Assembly: GCF_947489255.1 (NCBI RefSeq)
Contig: NZ_CANLCY010000005.1
Coordinates: 62,001-126,000 of the forward strand
Reading direction: 5' to 3'
DNA: 64,000 bases
DNA from: an uncultured Microbacterium sp.
GTDB taxonomy: Bacteria; Actinomycetota; Actinomycetes; Actinomycetales; Microbacteriaceae
The number at the start of each line of letters is the position of its first letter. Within the stretch, counting starts at the first letter, position 1. The notes beneath the pieces were generated by a model, which saw only the letters and a program-made list of their open reading frames with translations, made no database searches and was not told where the DNA came from. Made by a program: the position numbers and the translations under genes. Of the stretch, positions 8,556-18,400 are shown piece by piece.

Positions 8556-10570
8556 GCGTGCTGCTCCTTTGCGATTGCGTGCCGGGCACCGCTTCGGGCC
8601 CGAGAGTGCCGGTGCGCCCCGCGCGGGGCTCCGGAGTCTGTGAGAGGGGTGCGCGTGCGCCGGCCGTCGGGCCAGGTCACCTCGACGACGGTGTCCTCGC
8701 CCGCGCCCTCGACCGCGAACAGCGGCTCCCCCGCTTCGGCGGTCGCGTCACCCGTCAGGGTGACGAGCGCGGCGAAGGGCACGCCGACCACGGCATCCCA
8801 GGTCAGGACGGGGATGGCGGCCATGTCGCCGAGGGGGCTGGCCCCGCGGCGGATCGTCACGCGCGAGGTGGCCTCGGGAGTGAGGGCCCGGATGCCGGAC
8901 ACCCGGCCGTCCACCCGTGCTTCGGCCGAACCCGTCGAGGTGGCGTGCGCGGGCTCGGCTCCCGCGAGCGGCCACCCTCCCATCCGCACGCGCAGCGCGT
9001 CGAGGTCGACGCCCGGGGCGACGTGGTCGAGCCGCGCGATGCGCACCTCCCAGGCGCCGCGGACGAGGGAGGTCACCGTCATCCGTCCGAGGGACTGCGC
9101 CGCGCCCGCGAGGCCGGCACCGTGCCGGTGCGTGGTGGGGGCGATGTCGACGAGGTGCACGTCGGATGCCGATGCGGCGATGCCGACGCCCTCGCGCACG
9201 ATCGCGCCGAGCGGCTCGAGCGCCGTGCGGTGCGTGGCACGGCCCGCGGCGTCGACCAGGGCGACGGCCTGCTCGAGCGGATCGCTCCAGGCGAGGTCGT
9301 CGAGCAGCGGCGCCGTCGCGGTGGAGTAGCCGATGCGGGCGTACAGCGGGGAGTCGGCCGTCCGGGCGCCGGGACGGGCCTTGTCGGTGCCGTGGTTCAC
9401 GACGCGCACGATGCCGTCGGCGCGCGTTCCCGACACGATCCAGCCGGCCGCGGCGACGGCGCGCAGGTCGTCGGCCTCCGTGATCGGCAGGGGCTCGTCG
9501 GGGGCGGCCCAGACGTCGTGGTCGGCGGGCAGCAGGATGCCCATGAGGCCTTTGACCGCCCAGTAGGGCGAGCCGGGACCCGAGTACGACTGAGCGAGGG
9601 CCGGCCACTCGTGGTGCCATCCGAGCGTGAGCACGCGGTCGCCGTCGGGCGCGCCCCGGGTGACGAAGTGATCGACGATCGCGCCGGCCGCGTGACGCAG
9701 GCGTCCCGCACCGGTCGAGGGGACACCGGCGATGGCACCGGCCCAAAAGGGCGCCGCGGCGGCGAAGCGGTAGATGAGGCTGCGCCCCTGCAGGAGGGGC
9801 GAGCCGTCACCGCCGACGAGGTGCACGGCGTCGAGGAGGAAGCGGTCCAGCCGCGCGACGTCGACGGCGCGACGCTCGTCGGCCAGCTCGGCCGCCCCCG
9901 TCATGCGGGGCCAGAGCACGGGGTAGACGTGCAGGGCCCAGCCGACGTAGTGGTCGAAGGCGCGCTCGTCGCCGTCCGACAGCCAGCCGTCCTCGCGCAC
10001 GAAGGAATCGTGGCGGGCGAGATCGGCGGTGATGTCGGCCGCCGACCACGGGCCGCCGACCGAGCGCAGGAACGTCTGCACGACGATGCGGAACCACACC
10101 CAGTTCGTCTGCGGGTAGGTGTCGTCGCCCACGACGGGGGCGAGGTAGGCGATGACCCGATCCCGCGTGCGTGCGTCGAGGGCGTCCCAGATCCACTCCC
10201 GCGTCAGATCCAGGGCGAGGGCGAGGGATGCCGCCTCGACCTTGGCCTGAGCGTGCTCGTCGATCCGCACCCAGCGGTCGGCCGCATCGGGGTCGACCCC
10301 CGTCCGCACTCCTTCGGCGAAGAAGGCGATCAGCTCGTCGACACCCTGCCCGCGCGCTCCGGCGATGCGGAAACCGGCGAGGAGGAAGACCCGGGCGAAG
10401 CCCTCGAGACCGTCGACGGCGGCGCCGTACCCGCCCGCGGCGCCCGGGAAGACGATGCGCCCGTGACCGTCGCTCGCCTGCCGCATCGCCGCGTCCAGCA
10501 GCGCATCGGCGACGGCGAGCCAGTCGCTGCGCTGCCCACCGGCGAGGCGGGGAAGAGCGGAAGTCGCCAC
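8552..10570 (-). CDS. DUF2264 protein, candidate GH154-type beta-glucuronidase
   Basis: First gene of the leftward operon, 672 residues, with no signal peptide. The N-terminal ~370 residues match DUF2264 (LEGFARVFLLAGFRIAGA near 57-74, then YPQTNWVWFRIVVQTFL), an alpha/alpha toroid. The C-terminal ~250 residues look like a beta-sandwich. DUF2264 proteins include the CAZy family GH154, for which beta-glucuronidase activity on arabinogalactan has been reported; I recall this rather than derive it. Its place beside GH88 and uronate genes fits an exo-acting enzyme on imported uronic-acid oligosaccharides. Unsaturated-sugar specificity is an alternative. A weak ribosome site (AAGGAGAACC) precedes the ATG. 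Confidence 0.78.
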   Translation of the reverse strand: MATSALPRLAGGQRSDWLAVADALLDAAMRQASDGHGRIVFPGAAGGYGAAVDGLEGFARVFLLAGFRIAGARGQGVDELIAFFAEGVRTGVDPDAADRWVRIDEHAQAKVEAASLALALDLTREWIWDALDARTRDRVIAYLAPVVGDDTYPQTNWVWFRIVVQTFLRSVGGPWSAADITADLARHDSFVREDGWLSDGDERAFDHYVGWALHVYPVLWPRMTGAAELADERRAVDVARLDRFLLDAVHLVGGDGSPLLQGRSLIYRFAAAAPFWAGAIAGVPSTGAGRLRHAAGAIVDHFVTRGAPDGDRVLTLGWHHEWPALAQSYSGPGSPYWAVKGLMGILLPADHDVWAAPDEPLPITEADDLRAVAAAGWIVSGTRADGIVRVVNHGTDKARPGARTADSPLYARIGYSTATAPLLDDLAWSDPLEQAVALVDAAGRATHRTALEPLGAIVREGVGIAASASDVHLVDIAPTTHRHGAGLAGAAQSLGRMTVTSLVRGAWEVRIARLDHVAPGVDLDALRVRMGGWPLAGAEPAHATSTGSAEARVDGRVSGIRALTPEATSRVTIRRGASPLGDMAAIPVLTWDAVVGVPFAALVTLTGDATAEAGEPLFAVEGAGEDTVVEVTWPDGRRTRTPLTDSGAPRGAHRHSRARSGARHAIAKEQHA

Positions 10571-10624
10571 GGGTTCTCCTTCGAAGGCCGTCCGTCCACC
10601 GGGGTCACGAGGTGAACGTTGGCG

Positions 10625-10653
10625 AGCGTATCAATCAGAAAACAACACCACAA
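10625..10653 (-). promoter_or_regulatory. Promoter of the leftward uronate operon
   Basis: Read on the reverse strand, a -35 box TTGTGG (10653-10648) and a -10 box TACGCT (10630-10625) are separated by exactly 17 bases, with an extended TGA before the -10. Transcription would start about 50 bases before the DUF2264 start codon. The surrounding 10630-10690 stretch is AT-rich compared with its neighbours. Confidence 0.6.
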
Positions 10654-10665
10654 CATCCTTTCTGA
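10635..10665. promoter_or_regulatory. Inverted repeat TCAGAAA-N17-TTTCTGA between divergent promoters
   Basis: A perfect 7-base inverted repeat (10635-10641 and 10659-10665) covers the -35 region of the leftward promoter and lies just upstream of the rightward one. It is placed where one regulator could control both directions. The protein that binds it is unknown. Confidence 0.5.
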
Positions 10666-10670
10666 ACTCT

Positions 10671-10690
10671 AATGATCGTTTATGATCGTT
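10671..10690 (+). promoter_or_regulatory. Tandem direct repeat ATGATCGTT, candidate DeoR-type operator overlapping a -10 box
   Basis: Two copies of (a/t)ATGATCGTT follow each other at a 10-base period, one helical turn. The second copy contains TATGAT (10681-10686), a good -10 box for the heparinase-like gene; a TTTCTG -35 lies 16 bases upstream. DeoR-family regulators often bind tandem direct repeats, and a DeoR-HTH regulator is coded in this same operon (12640-13740). Binding is inferred. Confidence 0.55.
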
Positions 10691-10720
10691 TCAGCGACGC
10701 ACCCCGCCCGAAGGAGACCG

Positions 10721-12643
10721 ATGCCGTTCCCCACCCCCGCGTTCCGCGGCCCCCTCGCCGCGATCGTCGACGGCGCTGAGGTGCGCCCACCGGATCGAGC
10801 GCTCCCGGTCGCCCCGGCGTCCGATCGCTCGGTGTGGGACCGCGCCGGCGGAACGGCCGACGGGGTCGGTATCGACGAGATCCTCGCCCGCGCGACGACC
10901 GAACGGACCATCCCCTGGCCTCAGCCCCGAGCCACCGACGCCGCCCGCGTGCACCGCGACGGCGATCGCACAGCGTGGGAGGCCGCCGCCTTCGAACGAC
11001 AGCGGCGTCTCAGCCGCGCCGCCGTCGCCGCCGCCGCCACCCTCGACGAGGGGTGGGTCGACGAGGTCGTCGACGGAGTGGTGCTGCTGTGCGAACAGAG
11101 CTCGTGGTGCTGGCCCGCTCACGACGACACCCGACGCGTGCACGGGGCGGTGCTCGCGACCGTGACCGACCCGTTCGTCGACCTCGGCGCGGGCGAGGCG
11201 GTGGCCCAGCTCGCCTGGATCGACCACCTGCTCGGGTCCGCCCTCGACTCCCGCGCCCCCGGCGTCCGCGCCCGGATCCGTCACGAGGCGCGCGTGCGCG
11301 TCTTCGACCCCTTCCAGCGGCGACGCGATTGGCACTGGATCGGTCTCGACGGCGACGTGCACAACTGGAACCCCTGGATCCACGGCAACGTCATCGTCGC
11401 GGCCCTGCGCCTGCTCGACGCCCCCGCCGACGCCGAGGAGCGCGACCGGGTCGTGGGCCTCGCGGTCGAAGGGCTCGATCGGTACGTCGCAGCCCTGCCC
11501 GCCGACGGCGCGATCGACGAGGGCTACGCGTACTGGTGGAACGGCGCGTGCCGGGCGCTCGAGGCGCTCGACGTGCTCGCCCACGCGACCGCCGGAGCCG
11601 TCGATGCGACGGGCATCGCCTCGCTGCGCGAGACCGTGGCCTTCCCCCACCGCTCGCACCTGGGCGGCGACTGGTTCGTCAACCACGCCGACGGCCAGGC
11701 CCGCCCGCCCGCCGATCAGCCCTGGCACGCCCTGCACCGCGCCGCCCGGCGCTACGGCGACGACCACGCCGCCGCCCTGGCCGCGAGCCACCGGCATCCG
11801 GGATCACCGGCCGCGACCGAGCGCGAGGGCCTGGGCCGCCTGCTGCGCGGTCTCACCGATCCCGCCTGGGTGACGGCATCCCCCGCCTCCCCTCCCCTCC
11901 CGCGCGACGTGTGGCTGCCCTCGACCGAGGTGCTGCTGGCGCGCGGCGAGGAGGGATCCGCCGTCGGCCTCGCGCTGGTCGCGAAGGGCGGCCACAACGC
12001 CGAGCACCACAACCACAACGACGTCGGCTCGTTCCTTGTCGCCGTCGACGGCGTGCCGGTGATCGTCGACGCCGGTCGTCCCACCTACACCGCGGCCACC
12101 TTCGGCCCGGACCGCTACGACATCTGGACCATGCAGAGCGCATGGCACAACCTGCCCGTCGTGCGCGGGCGCACGCAACCGGCGGGGAGGGATGCCGCCG
12201 CGCGCGGCGCCGCGGCCGAGATCGCCGAGGAGCGCAGGTCGTTCTCCGTCGACCTCGCGGGCGCATACCCCGGAGCGGGGCTGGCCTCGTGGCGGCGGCG
12301 CGCGACGCTCGACCGGGGAGAGAGCCTCGTCGAGATCCTCGACACGTGGAGCTTCGCCGGCGGCGCCTCCACCGACTCCGACACCGTGCTGCACCTGATC
12401 GTCGCCGGCACCGTGCACCTCGAGCCCGACGGCGCGCGGGTCTGGCCGATCGACGGAGCCCGCCCGGTGCGTCTGCGCTGGCCGAGCGACGTCGCGGCGA
12501 CCGCGCGGGCGCGCGACCTCGACGATCCGATGCTCGCCGAGGTGTGGGGCGAACGACTCACGCGCCTCGCCCTGCCCCTCGCATCCCGCACTCAGCTCCG
12601 GCTCACGGTAGAACTGGACACACCGATCGAGGACCTCCCATGA
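10721..12643 (+). CDS. Heparinase II/III-like polysaccharide lyase
   Basis: A 640-residue cytoplasmic-looking protein with no signal peptide. Residues ~60-370 form an alpha/alpha toroid (WNPWIHGNVIVAALRLLD, ALPADGAIDEGYAYWW), followed by a heparinase II/III beta-sandwich near 400-600 with the diagnostic NAEHHNHNDVGSFLVAVDG and VPVIVDAGRPTY. Relatives cleave glycosaminoglycan, alginate or glucuronate-containing chains by beta-elimination and leave an unsaturated uronate, the GH88 substrate. I start it at 10721 behind AAGGAG, rather than at the ATG at 10682 inside the operator. The stop overlaps the regulator start (ATGA). The substrate is not determined; absence of secretion suggests that it trims imported oligosaccharides. 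Confidence 0.82.
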   Translation: MPFPTPAFRGPLAAIVDGAEVRPPDRALPVAPASDRSVWDRAGGTADGVGIDEILARATTERTIPWPQPRATDAARVHRDGDRTAWEAAAFERQRRLSRAAVAAAATLDEGWVDEVVDGVVLLCEQSSWCWPAHDDTRRVHGAVLATVTDPFVDLGAGEAVAQLAWIDHLLGSALDSRAPGVRARIRHEARVRVFDPFQRRRDWHWIGLDGDVHNWNPWIHGNVIVAALRLLDAPADAEERDRVVGLAVEGLDRYVAALPADGAIDEGYAYWWNGACRALEALDVLAHATAGAVDATGIASLRETVAFPHRSHLGGDWFVNHADGQARPPADQPWHALHRAARRYGDDHAAALAASHRHPGSPAATEREGLGRLLRGLTDPAWVTASPASPPLPRDVWLPSTEVLLARGEEGSAVGLALVAKGGHNAEHHNHNDVGSFLVAVDGVPVIVDAGRPTYTAATFGPDRYDIWTMQSAWHNLPVVRGRTQPAGRDAAARGAAAEIAEERRSFSVDLAGAYPGAGLASWRRRATLDRGESLVEILDTWSFAGGASTDSDTVLHLIVAGTVHLEPDGARVWPIDGARPVRLRWPSDVAATARARDLDDPMLAEVWGERLTRLALPLASRTQLRLTVELDTPIEDLP

Positions 12644-13740
12644 CCGACACCACCGGGCATCAGCCCCTGGCCGCGGAACGCCGCGCCCACATCCTGAGCG
12701 CTCTGCACAGCGACGGCGCCGTGCGGATCTCGCAGCTCACCGAAGACCTCGGGGTCGCCACCGTGACGCTGCGCCGCGACCTCGCCCAACTCGAGAAGGA
12801 GGGGGTCCTGCGGCGAGTGCACGGCGGCGCCGTGGCCGGGGAGAGCACCCCGACGCGCGCCCACCCCTCCGCCGACGAGACGCAGGCCGGGTCGATCGCG
12901 GTCCTGGTCCCCTCCCTCGCGTACTACTGGCCCGGGGTCGTGCGCGGCATGGAGACGGCCGCGCAACGCCTCGGCTACAAGATGCTGCTGCGCGGAGCCT
13001 CCTACGAGCTGCAGGACGAGCGGCCCGTGCTCGATCGCCTCGTCGCGAACGGCGACGTGCGCGGTCTGATCGTCGCTCCCAACACCGACACCGCCCACGC
13101 GGGCGACGTCATGAGCTGGCTGACCGACTGCCCGGTGCCGAGCGTCCTCGTCGAGCGCGACGCCGTGCGCGGGGCGGGCGGCATCCCGATGGAATCGGTG
13201 ACGACCGATCACGCGCTCGGAGCGCTGCTCGCGGCGCGGCACCTCGCGACCCTGGGCCACCGCAAGGTGGGGCTGATCCTCTCGCGCCACTCCCCCACGT
13301 CGCGCAAGATCGCGGCGGGATGGCAGACCGCGTGCGAGGAGCTCGCCCTCACCCCCGCCGACCACTTCGAGCAGACCCTGCCCGATCGCACGAGCCCCGA
13401 CTTCTCCGACGTGGTCAACGCGACCCTCGACTCGGCGCTCGCCACCGGCGTCACCGCCCTGCTCGTGCACTCCGACCCCGAGGCGATGGCCTTCGTCGAC
13501 CTCGCCTTGACCCGCGGGATCTCGGTGCCCGACGACCTGTCGATCATCGCGTACGACGACGAGGTCGCCCAGCTGTTCACCCCGGCCCTCACGGCCGTGA
13601 GCCCGCCCCGGGCGAGCGTCGGCGAGGCCGCCGTGGAACTCCTCGCCCGGCGCATCGCCGAGCCGGACCGTCCCGTGCATCGCGTGCAGCTGAGCCCGCG
13701 GTTGAACGTGCGCGCCTCGACGGCGGCCCCGCGATCATGA
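12640..13740 (+). CDS. Hybrid regulator: DeoR-type winged helix fused to a LacI-like sugar-binding domain
   Basis: A 366-residue transcription factor. Residues ~13-70 are a DeoR winged helix (AAERRAHILSALHSDGAVRI, then TVTLRRDLAQLEKEGVLRRV and HGGAV). From about residue 85 the sequence switches to a periplasmic-binding fold as in LacI/GalR (GSIAVLVPSLAYYWPGVVRG, GHRKVGLIL, DDLSIIAYDDEVAQLFTPALTAV). Classical DeoR proteins carry a sugar-phosphate isomerase-like domain instead, so this one should sense a free sugar or oligosaccharide. It overlaps both neighbours by ATGA, so it is made with the lyase and the acyltransferase fusion. The likely operator is the direct repeat at 10671-10690. Confidence 0.87.
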   Translation: MTDTTGHQPLAAERRAHILSALHSDGAVRISQLTEDLGVATVTLRRDLAQLEKEGVLRRVHGGAVAGESTPTRAHPSADETQAGSIAVLVPSLAYYWPGVVRGMETAAQRLGYKMLLRGASYELQDERPVLDRLVANGDVRGLIVAPNTDTAHAGDVMSWLTDCPVPSVLVERDAVRGAGGIPMESVTTDHALGALLAARHLATLGHRKVGLILSRHSPTSRKIAAGWQTACEELALTPADHFEQTLPDRTSPDFSDVVNATLDSALATGVTALLVHSDPEAMAFVDLALTRGISVPDDLSIIAYDDEVAQLFTPALTAVSPPRASVGEAAVELLARRIAEPDRPVHRVQLSPRLNVRASTAAPRS

Positions 13741-15329
13741 GCACGCCCTCGGCGCGCGACTTCTCGCCGTGGACGTTCGCCGCCGAGGCCCCACCCGAGG
13801 AGCGGGAGCGCGCCCGTGCGCACCTGGCCGCGCTCACGGGCGCGCATCCCGGGTGGCGCATCGGCGACGACGTCTTCCTCTCGGAGCACGCCGGCATCGA
13901 TCCCGAGGCCTTCGCGATCGGCGATCGCTCGTACGTCGCCACCGGCGCCTACCTCACCGGCAGGGTGAGCGTCGGCTCGGACTGCTCGATCAATCCCTAC
14001 GCCGTCGTGCGCGGTGACGTGCGTCTCGGCGACGCGGTCCGCGTCGGCGCACACACCTCGATCATCGGCTTCAACCACTCCTTCGAGCCGGGCACCGAGG
14101 TGTTCCGCCAGCCCCTGACCTCGCGCGGCGTGCGCATCGGGTCGGATGTGTGGATCGGCTCGCACGTCGTCGTGCTCGACGGCGTCACGGTCGGCGACCA
14201 CGCGGTGCTGGCGGCCGGCGCCGTGGTGACCAAGGACGTCGCCCCCGGCGCGATCGTGGCCGGCAACCCGGCCCGCATGCTGCGGTGGCGCGTCCCTCCC
14301 GCGCGGGAGGCCGATCCGCTCCGCACCGAGCTCGCCCGCTTCGCCGACCGCGCCCGCGACGAGCTGCCGGCGATCCTCGATCGCGCCGGCGCCGAAGGAG
14401 GCTTTCGCGATCACCCGGGGGCGACCTCGTCGCTGCGCGCACTGTGCGACGCGGTCGAGCTCTCCGCGCTGCTGCACGACGCCCCTCCCCGCGGCGACGA
14501 TCGCGCCGGATGGATCGACCTGATCGCGGCGCACCAGCGCCCGGCCACGGGCCTCACGACCGACGCGGCCACGCTCTGGGACGACCCCGACGCGGCGTAC
14601 GGCGTGCTCAGCGCCGGGTACGCCCTCGACCTCCTGGGCGGCCGCTTCGCCCACCCGCTCGCCGACGTCGTCGAGGCGGATGCCGCGGGCCTGGTCGCGC
14701 GACTCGACTCCCTGCCGTGGGACACCGACCCCTGGCGCGCCGGACACCACGTCGACGCGATCGGCACGGCCCTGCACTGGAGCGGTCGGCGGCGGGATGC
14801 CATCCCCCCGGGGTTCGCCGAGGCGCTGTTCGGGTGGCTCGCCCTCCGCGCCGATCCGGGCACGGGCATGTGGGGTCGCCCCGTCGTCGACGGCGACCTC
14901 CGGCTGCTCGTCAACGGGTTCTACCGCGCCGCGCGCGGCACCGTCGCGCAGGTCGGCCTCGACGTCTCGCATCCCGAGGCCGTCGTCGACACGGTGCTCC
15001 GGCACGCCCGCGACGACCGGTGGATGCGCCCCGACCGTCGCGACGCCTGCACCGTGCTCGACATCGCGCATCCGCTGTGGCTGACGCGCGCCACCGGATA
15101 CCGCCGCGACGAGGTGCGCACCCTCGCCGACGATCTGCTGCGACACGCGCTCACCGGCTGGCACGCGCACGCGGGCCTCTCCTTCCGTCTGGATGCCGCG
15201 GAGCCCAGCCTGCAGGGCACCGAGATGTGGCTCGCGATCGTCTGGTACCTCGCTGATCTGCTCGAGTGCTCGGACGCGCTGGACTACCGCCCGCGGGGCG
15301 TGCACCGCCCGGAGCCCGCTCCGCGCTGA
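13737..15329 (+). CDS. Left-handed beta-helix acyltransferase fused to a helical-toroid domain of unknown function
   Basis: The 530-residue protein has two parts. Residues ~30-195 are a hexapeptide-repeat (LbH) acyltransferase (AVVRGDVRLGDAVRVGAHTS, then the putative catalytic His in IIGFNHSFEP, and VVTKDVAPGAIVAGNPARML). Residues ~205-530 are a helix-rich region with repeats recalling squalene-cyclase or prenyltransferase toroids (DPGTGMWGRPVVDG, AACTVLDI-like turns, GWHAHAGLSF). I cannot assign the second domain. It overlaps the regulator gene by four bases and ends the operon. Acetylation of an oligosaccharide or of a uronate intermediate is possible but speculative. The fusion is supported by one uninterrupted frame with normal codon use. 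Confidence 0.8.
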   Translation: MSTPSARDFSPWTFAAEAPPEERERARAHLAALTGAHPGWRIGDDVFLSEHAGIDPEAFAIGDRSYVATGAYLTGRVSVGSDCSINPYAVVRGDVRLGDAVRVGAHTSIIGFNHSFEPGTEVFRQPLTSRGVRIGSDVWIGSHVVVLDGVTVGDHAVLAAGAVVTKDVAPGAIVAGNPARMLRWRVPPAREADPLRTELARFADRARDELPAILDRAGAEGGFRDHPGATSSLRALCDAVELSALLHDAPPRGDDRAGWIDLIAAHQRPATGLTTDAATLWDDPDAAYGVLSAGYALDLLGGRFAHPLADVVEADAAGLVARLDSLPWDTDPWRAGHHVDAIGTALHWSGRRRDAIPPGFAEALFGWLALRADPGTGMWGRPVVDGDLRLLVNGFYRAARGTVAQVGLDVSHPEAVVDTVLRHARDDRWMRPDRRDACTVLDIAHPLWLTRATGYRRDEVRTLADDLLRHALTGWHAHAGLSFRLDAAEPSLQGTEMWLAIVWYLADLLECSDALDYRPRGVHRPEPAPR

Positions 15330-15376
15330 CCACGTCGGTCCCCGCCGGCGAAAGGCGGTGCGACCCCGCACGGATG

Positions 15377-15420
15377 ACGCGGCCGCGCCGCTCGCTCCGA
15401 GGCGAACGACGCGGCCGCGT
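15377..15420. terminator. Bidirectional hairpin between convergent genes
   Basis: Perfect 11-base arms ACGCGGCCGCG (15377-15387) and its complement (15410-15420), with a smaller nested stem (TCGC...GCGA) in the loop. It lies between the acyltransferase fusion and the GH30 gene, whose 3' ends face each other. There is no long T-tract. Confidence 0.6.
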
Positions 15421-15432
15421 GTTCGGGGGGGG

Positions 15433-18400
15433 TCAGTTCTCGATGGAGCCGGCTCCGCGACGGCGGCGCCACAGCACCAGCCCGCCGAGCAGGAGCAGGA
15501 GCACCGCTCCCGCACCCGTCACGGCGAGGCCCTCGGCGTGCATGCCCGTGTTCGCGAGGCCCGCGGACGAGCCGCCCGCCGTGGTACCCGAGCCCGCGGA
15601 CGAGCCGGAGCCCGCGTTCGACCCGCTCCCCGCGTTCGATCCGCCCCCCGCGTTCGACCCGCCGCCGGTACCCGCGCCCGCGCCCGGGTCGGTGCCCGTA
15701 CCCGTACCCGGGTCGGTGCCCGTACCCGTGCCCGGATCCACCGGAGCCGCCTCGGGCACGATCGCCGCCGAGCGAGCCGACGCAGCGGTGTACCCCGGAG
15801 CGGATGCCGTGACCTCGACCGAGATGTCGCGGCCCTCGTCTGCGGCGGTCAGCGCGTAGGAGTCCGCCGTGGCGCCGTCGATCGCCGTGCCGTCGCGCAA
15901 CCACGCGAACGACAGCGTGGCATCCGCCGGATCGGTCGCGGCGGTCGCCCGGACCGTCGAGCCGACCCGCGGCTCGCCCGCGAGGGTGGGCGTGTCGACG
16001 CCGACCGTGCGCGAGACCGTGACCGTGTAGGTCTGCTCCGTGCCGTCGGGCGCCGTCACCCGCACCGACCCGACACCGCCGGCGGCTCGCGCCGTCTCGG
16101 CTGCGTCACCGGGCTGGGTGATCTCGACCGCGGCATCCTGATCGACGGCGAGAGCGTGCAGCTGCGGCCACGCCGAACCCGTCGAGGCGACGGTGTACTC
16201 GAACACCTTCGGGTCGAAGCCCGCCAGGGGCTCGTCGCCGACGGTGAGGCGAGCGAGGTCGGCGACGCCGGCGGGCGAGGCCGTGGCCGCGTAGATCTCG
16301 ACCTCCGAGACGATCATGTGCGTCTGCGGGCGGGCGTTCAGGATCACCCGCACCTCGTCGGCCGCACCCGTGACGGGGACGTCGACCTTCGGCGCACCGT
16401 TCGCGGGCGTCGGAACGGCGACCTCGTCGCCCTGCACCCAGTCGCCCCCGCTCACGCGGCGGTCGACGCGCAGGGTCGTGGGCCAGCTGAGCGAACCACC
16501 GTCCTTGAAGAACTGCACCGACACGTGGCTGAGGGTCTCGCGCTTCGCGAGGACGTAGCTCAGGGTGTCCTGCGTGTTCTTCGCACCGCCGCGCCAGTTC
16601 GACCAGCCCTTGTCGGTGGTGATGCCGTTGATGGTGTTGCCGACGGGGTAGCCCGACTCGGTGTAGGTCGCCGAGGGTGCGCTCTGCGGGGCGACGTTGT
16701 TCTCGCCCGCCTCCGTGACGATGACGGTCAGCTTCGCGTCGAGACGCTCACCGGCGGGGCCGGTTGCGACACCGGGCACCGAGACGGTCCCGGGCTGCGC
16801 GAAGGCGGAGTCCGCCACACCGTCCCAGTTCCATTCCACGGGGAGGGAGAAGCCCGCACCCGACGGGGAGAGCTCGGCCTGCACCGTGGTGTCGGCCTGA
16901 CTCTGGACTGCGTCCAGGGCGCTCCCGGCGGCGACGGTGATCGAGGCGGGACGCGTTGCGGTGTAGGGACCGACCTCGACCGTCGCCGTCGCCTCGAAGG
17001 CGCCGCCGAACAGGTCGGTGCCCGTTCCCCGGACCGTGACCGTCCCCGGACGCGAGACGTCGACGCCGTCGAGCTGCCAGGTCACCGCGGCGCTGCGCTG
17101 GACGCCACCGGCGTACCGGACCGTCACGGTCGAGGGAAGGGTCGGCGCCACGTTCACGGCCGTGGCCGCGGACACCGGGTCGGTGCCGACGACGGTGGTG
17201 CCGGCGATCTTCCACTGCTGGTTTCCGCCGCCGTTCGACGTCCACAGGCCCACGGTCGCGCCGGGGGTGGTGCTGGCCTGGTTGACGTCGAGCACGCGCT
17301 CGCTCGCGACGTTCAACAACGAGAAGTACTCGCCGTCGGTCGTCGACGCCATCCACTGCGTCGCGGGATCGCCCGCGGCCGCGGCCGGGTCGGCATCCAC
17401 GAGAGCCGTGCCTCCGTTGCGGGATGCCAGGAACTTCCCGGTTCCGTTCTGGAGGGTGAAACGGTGGCGGTTCGTGCCTTCCCCGTCGATGGTGCGCACG
17501 GTCCACGACTGCGCCTGCGCAGCCTCGGGCGTCGTCGCGGCGGCACGGATCGCGAGGCCCGAGGACGCATCCAGGGCCAGGCCGCTCTGCAAGCCCGAGA
17601 ACTGCACCGTCTGGCCGTCGCGGAACGCCGCAGCATCGGCCGAGACACCGGAGACCCCGTCGATGACGAACGTCGTGACCGACTTCGCCGGCACGGTGAG
17701 GATCGCCGTGCGGGTCGTCGGATCGACGGCCACCTTTGCGCCCTCCTTGAGCGCATTGACGGTGGGCTCGTCGACCGTCGACTGGGTGGTCACGACGGGG
17801 GTGACCGTGGCGCCGGGGGCGATCGTCCCGAAGTCGCTCAGGTCGATCTGCACGGTCTTCTCGGAGGCATCGGAGTTGACGTGCACGATCGTCGCACCCT
17901 GACCGTCGGCGTCGACCGCCGCGGTCGACTGCGCGTTGTCGGTCGACATCAGACGGTCGCCCGGGTGGATGTAGTGCGTGAAGTTGCGGACGGTGTTGTA
18001 CTTCTCGTTCGTCAGCACCTTGCACGACGGGTCCGCCTCGCCGTCGGCGATGCGGCGGAGCGACTTCCCCTCGGCGTTGCAGTCGAAGTCGATGTAGACG
18101 CTGCCCCAGTTGAGGTTCTCGACCTTCTGCATGTTGTAGAGGTCTTCGACCGGCTGCCAGAACACCCACGCGCTCGGCTCGAGCTCGCGGAGGTCGCCCA
18201 CGATGTGCTCGGCCATTCCGATGCCGTTGTTGATGTCGTTGGTCGTGAAGCCGCCGGCGGTCCAGTTGCCCTCGACCTCGCTCATCCACAGCGGCTTGTC
18301 GGCGGCCTTGGCGATGTCGCGCACGACCTGGCGACCGCTGGTGCCGTAGGTGTGCACGTTGAGCTGGTCGACGAGGCTCTTCGACTGCGCCGACCAGGTG

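Noticed and set aside
15560..15760. Repeated short units that could suggest a CRISPR array
   Set aside because: Units are degenerate, have no spacers, and are in frame with the Gly/Ser/Thr/Pro linker of the GH30 protein. No cas gene is present.
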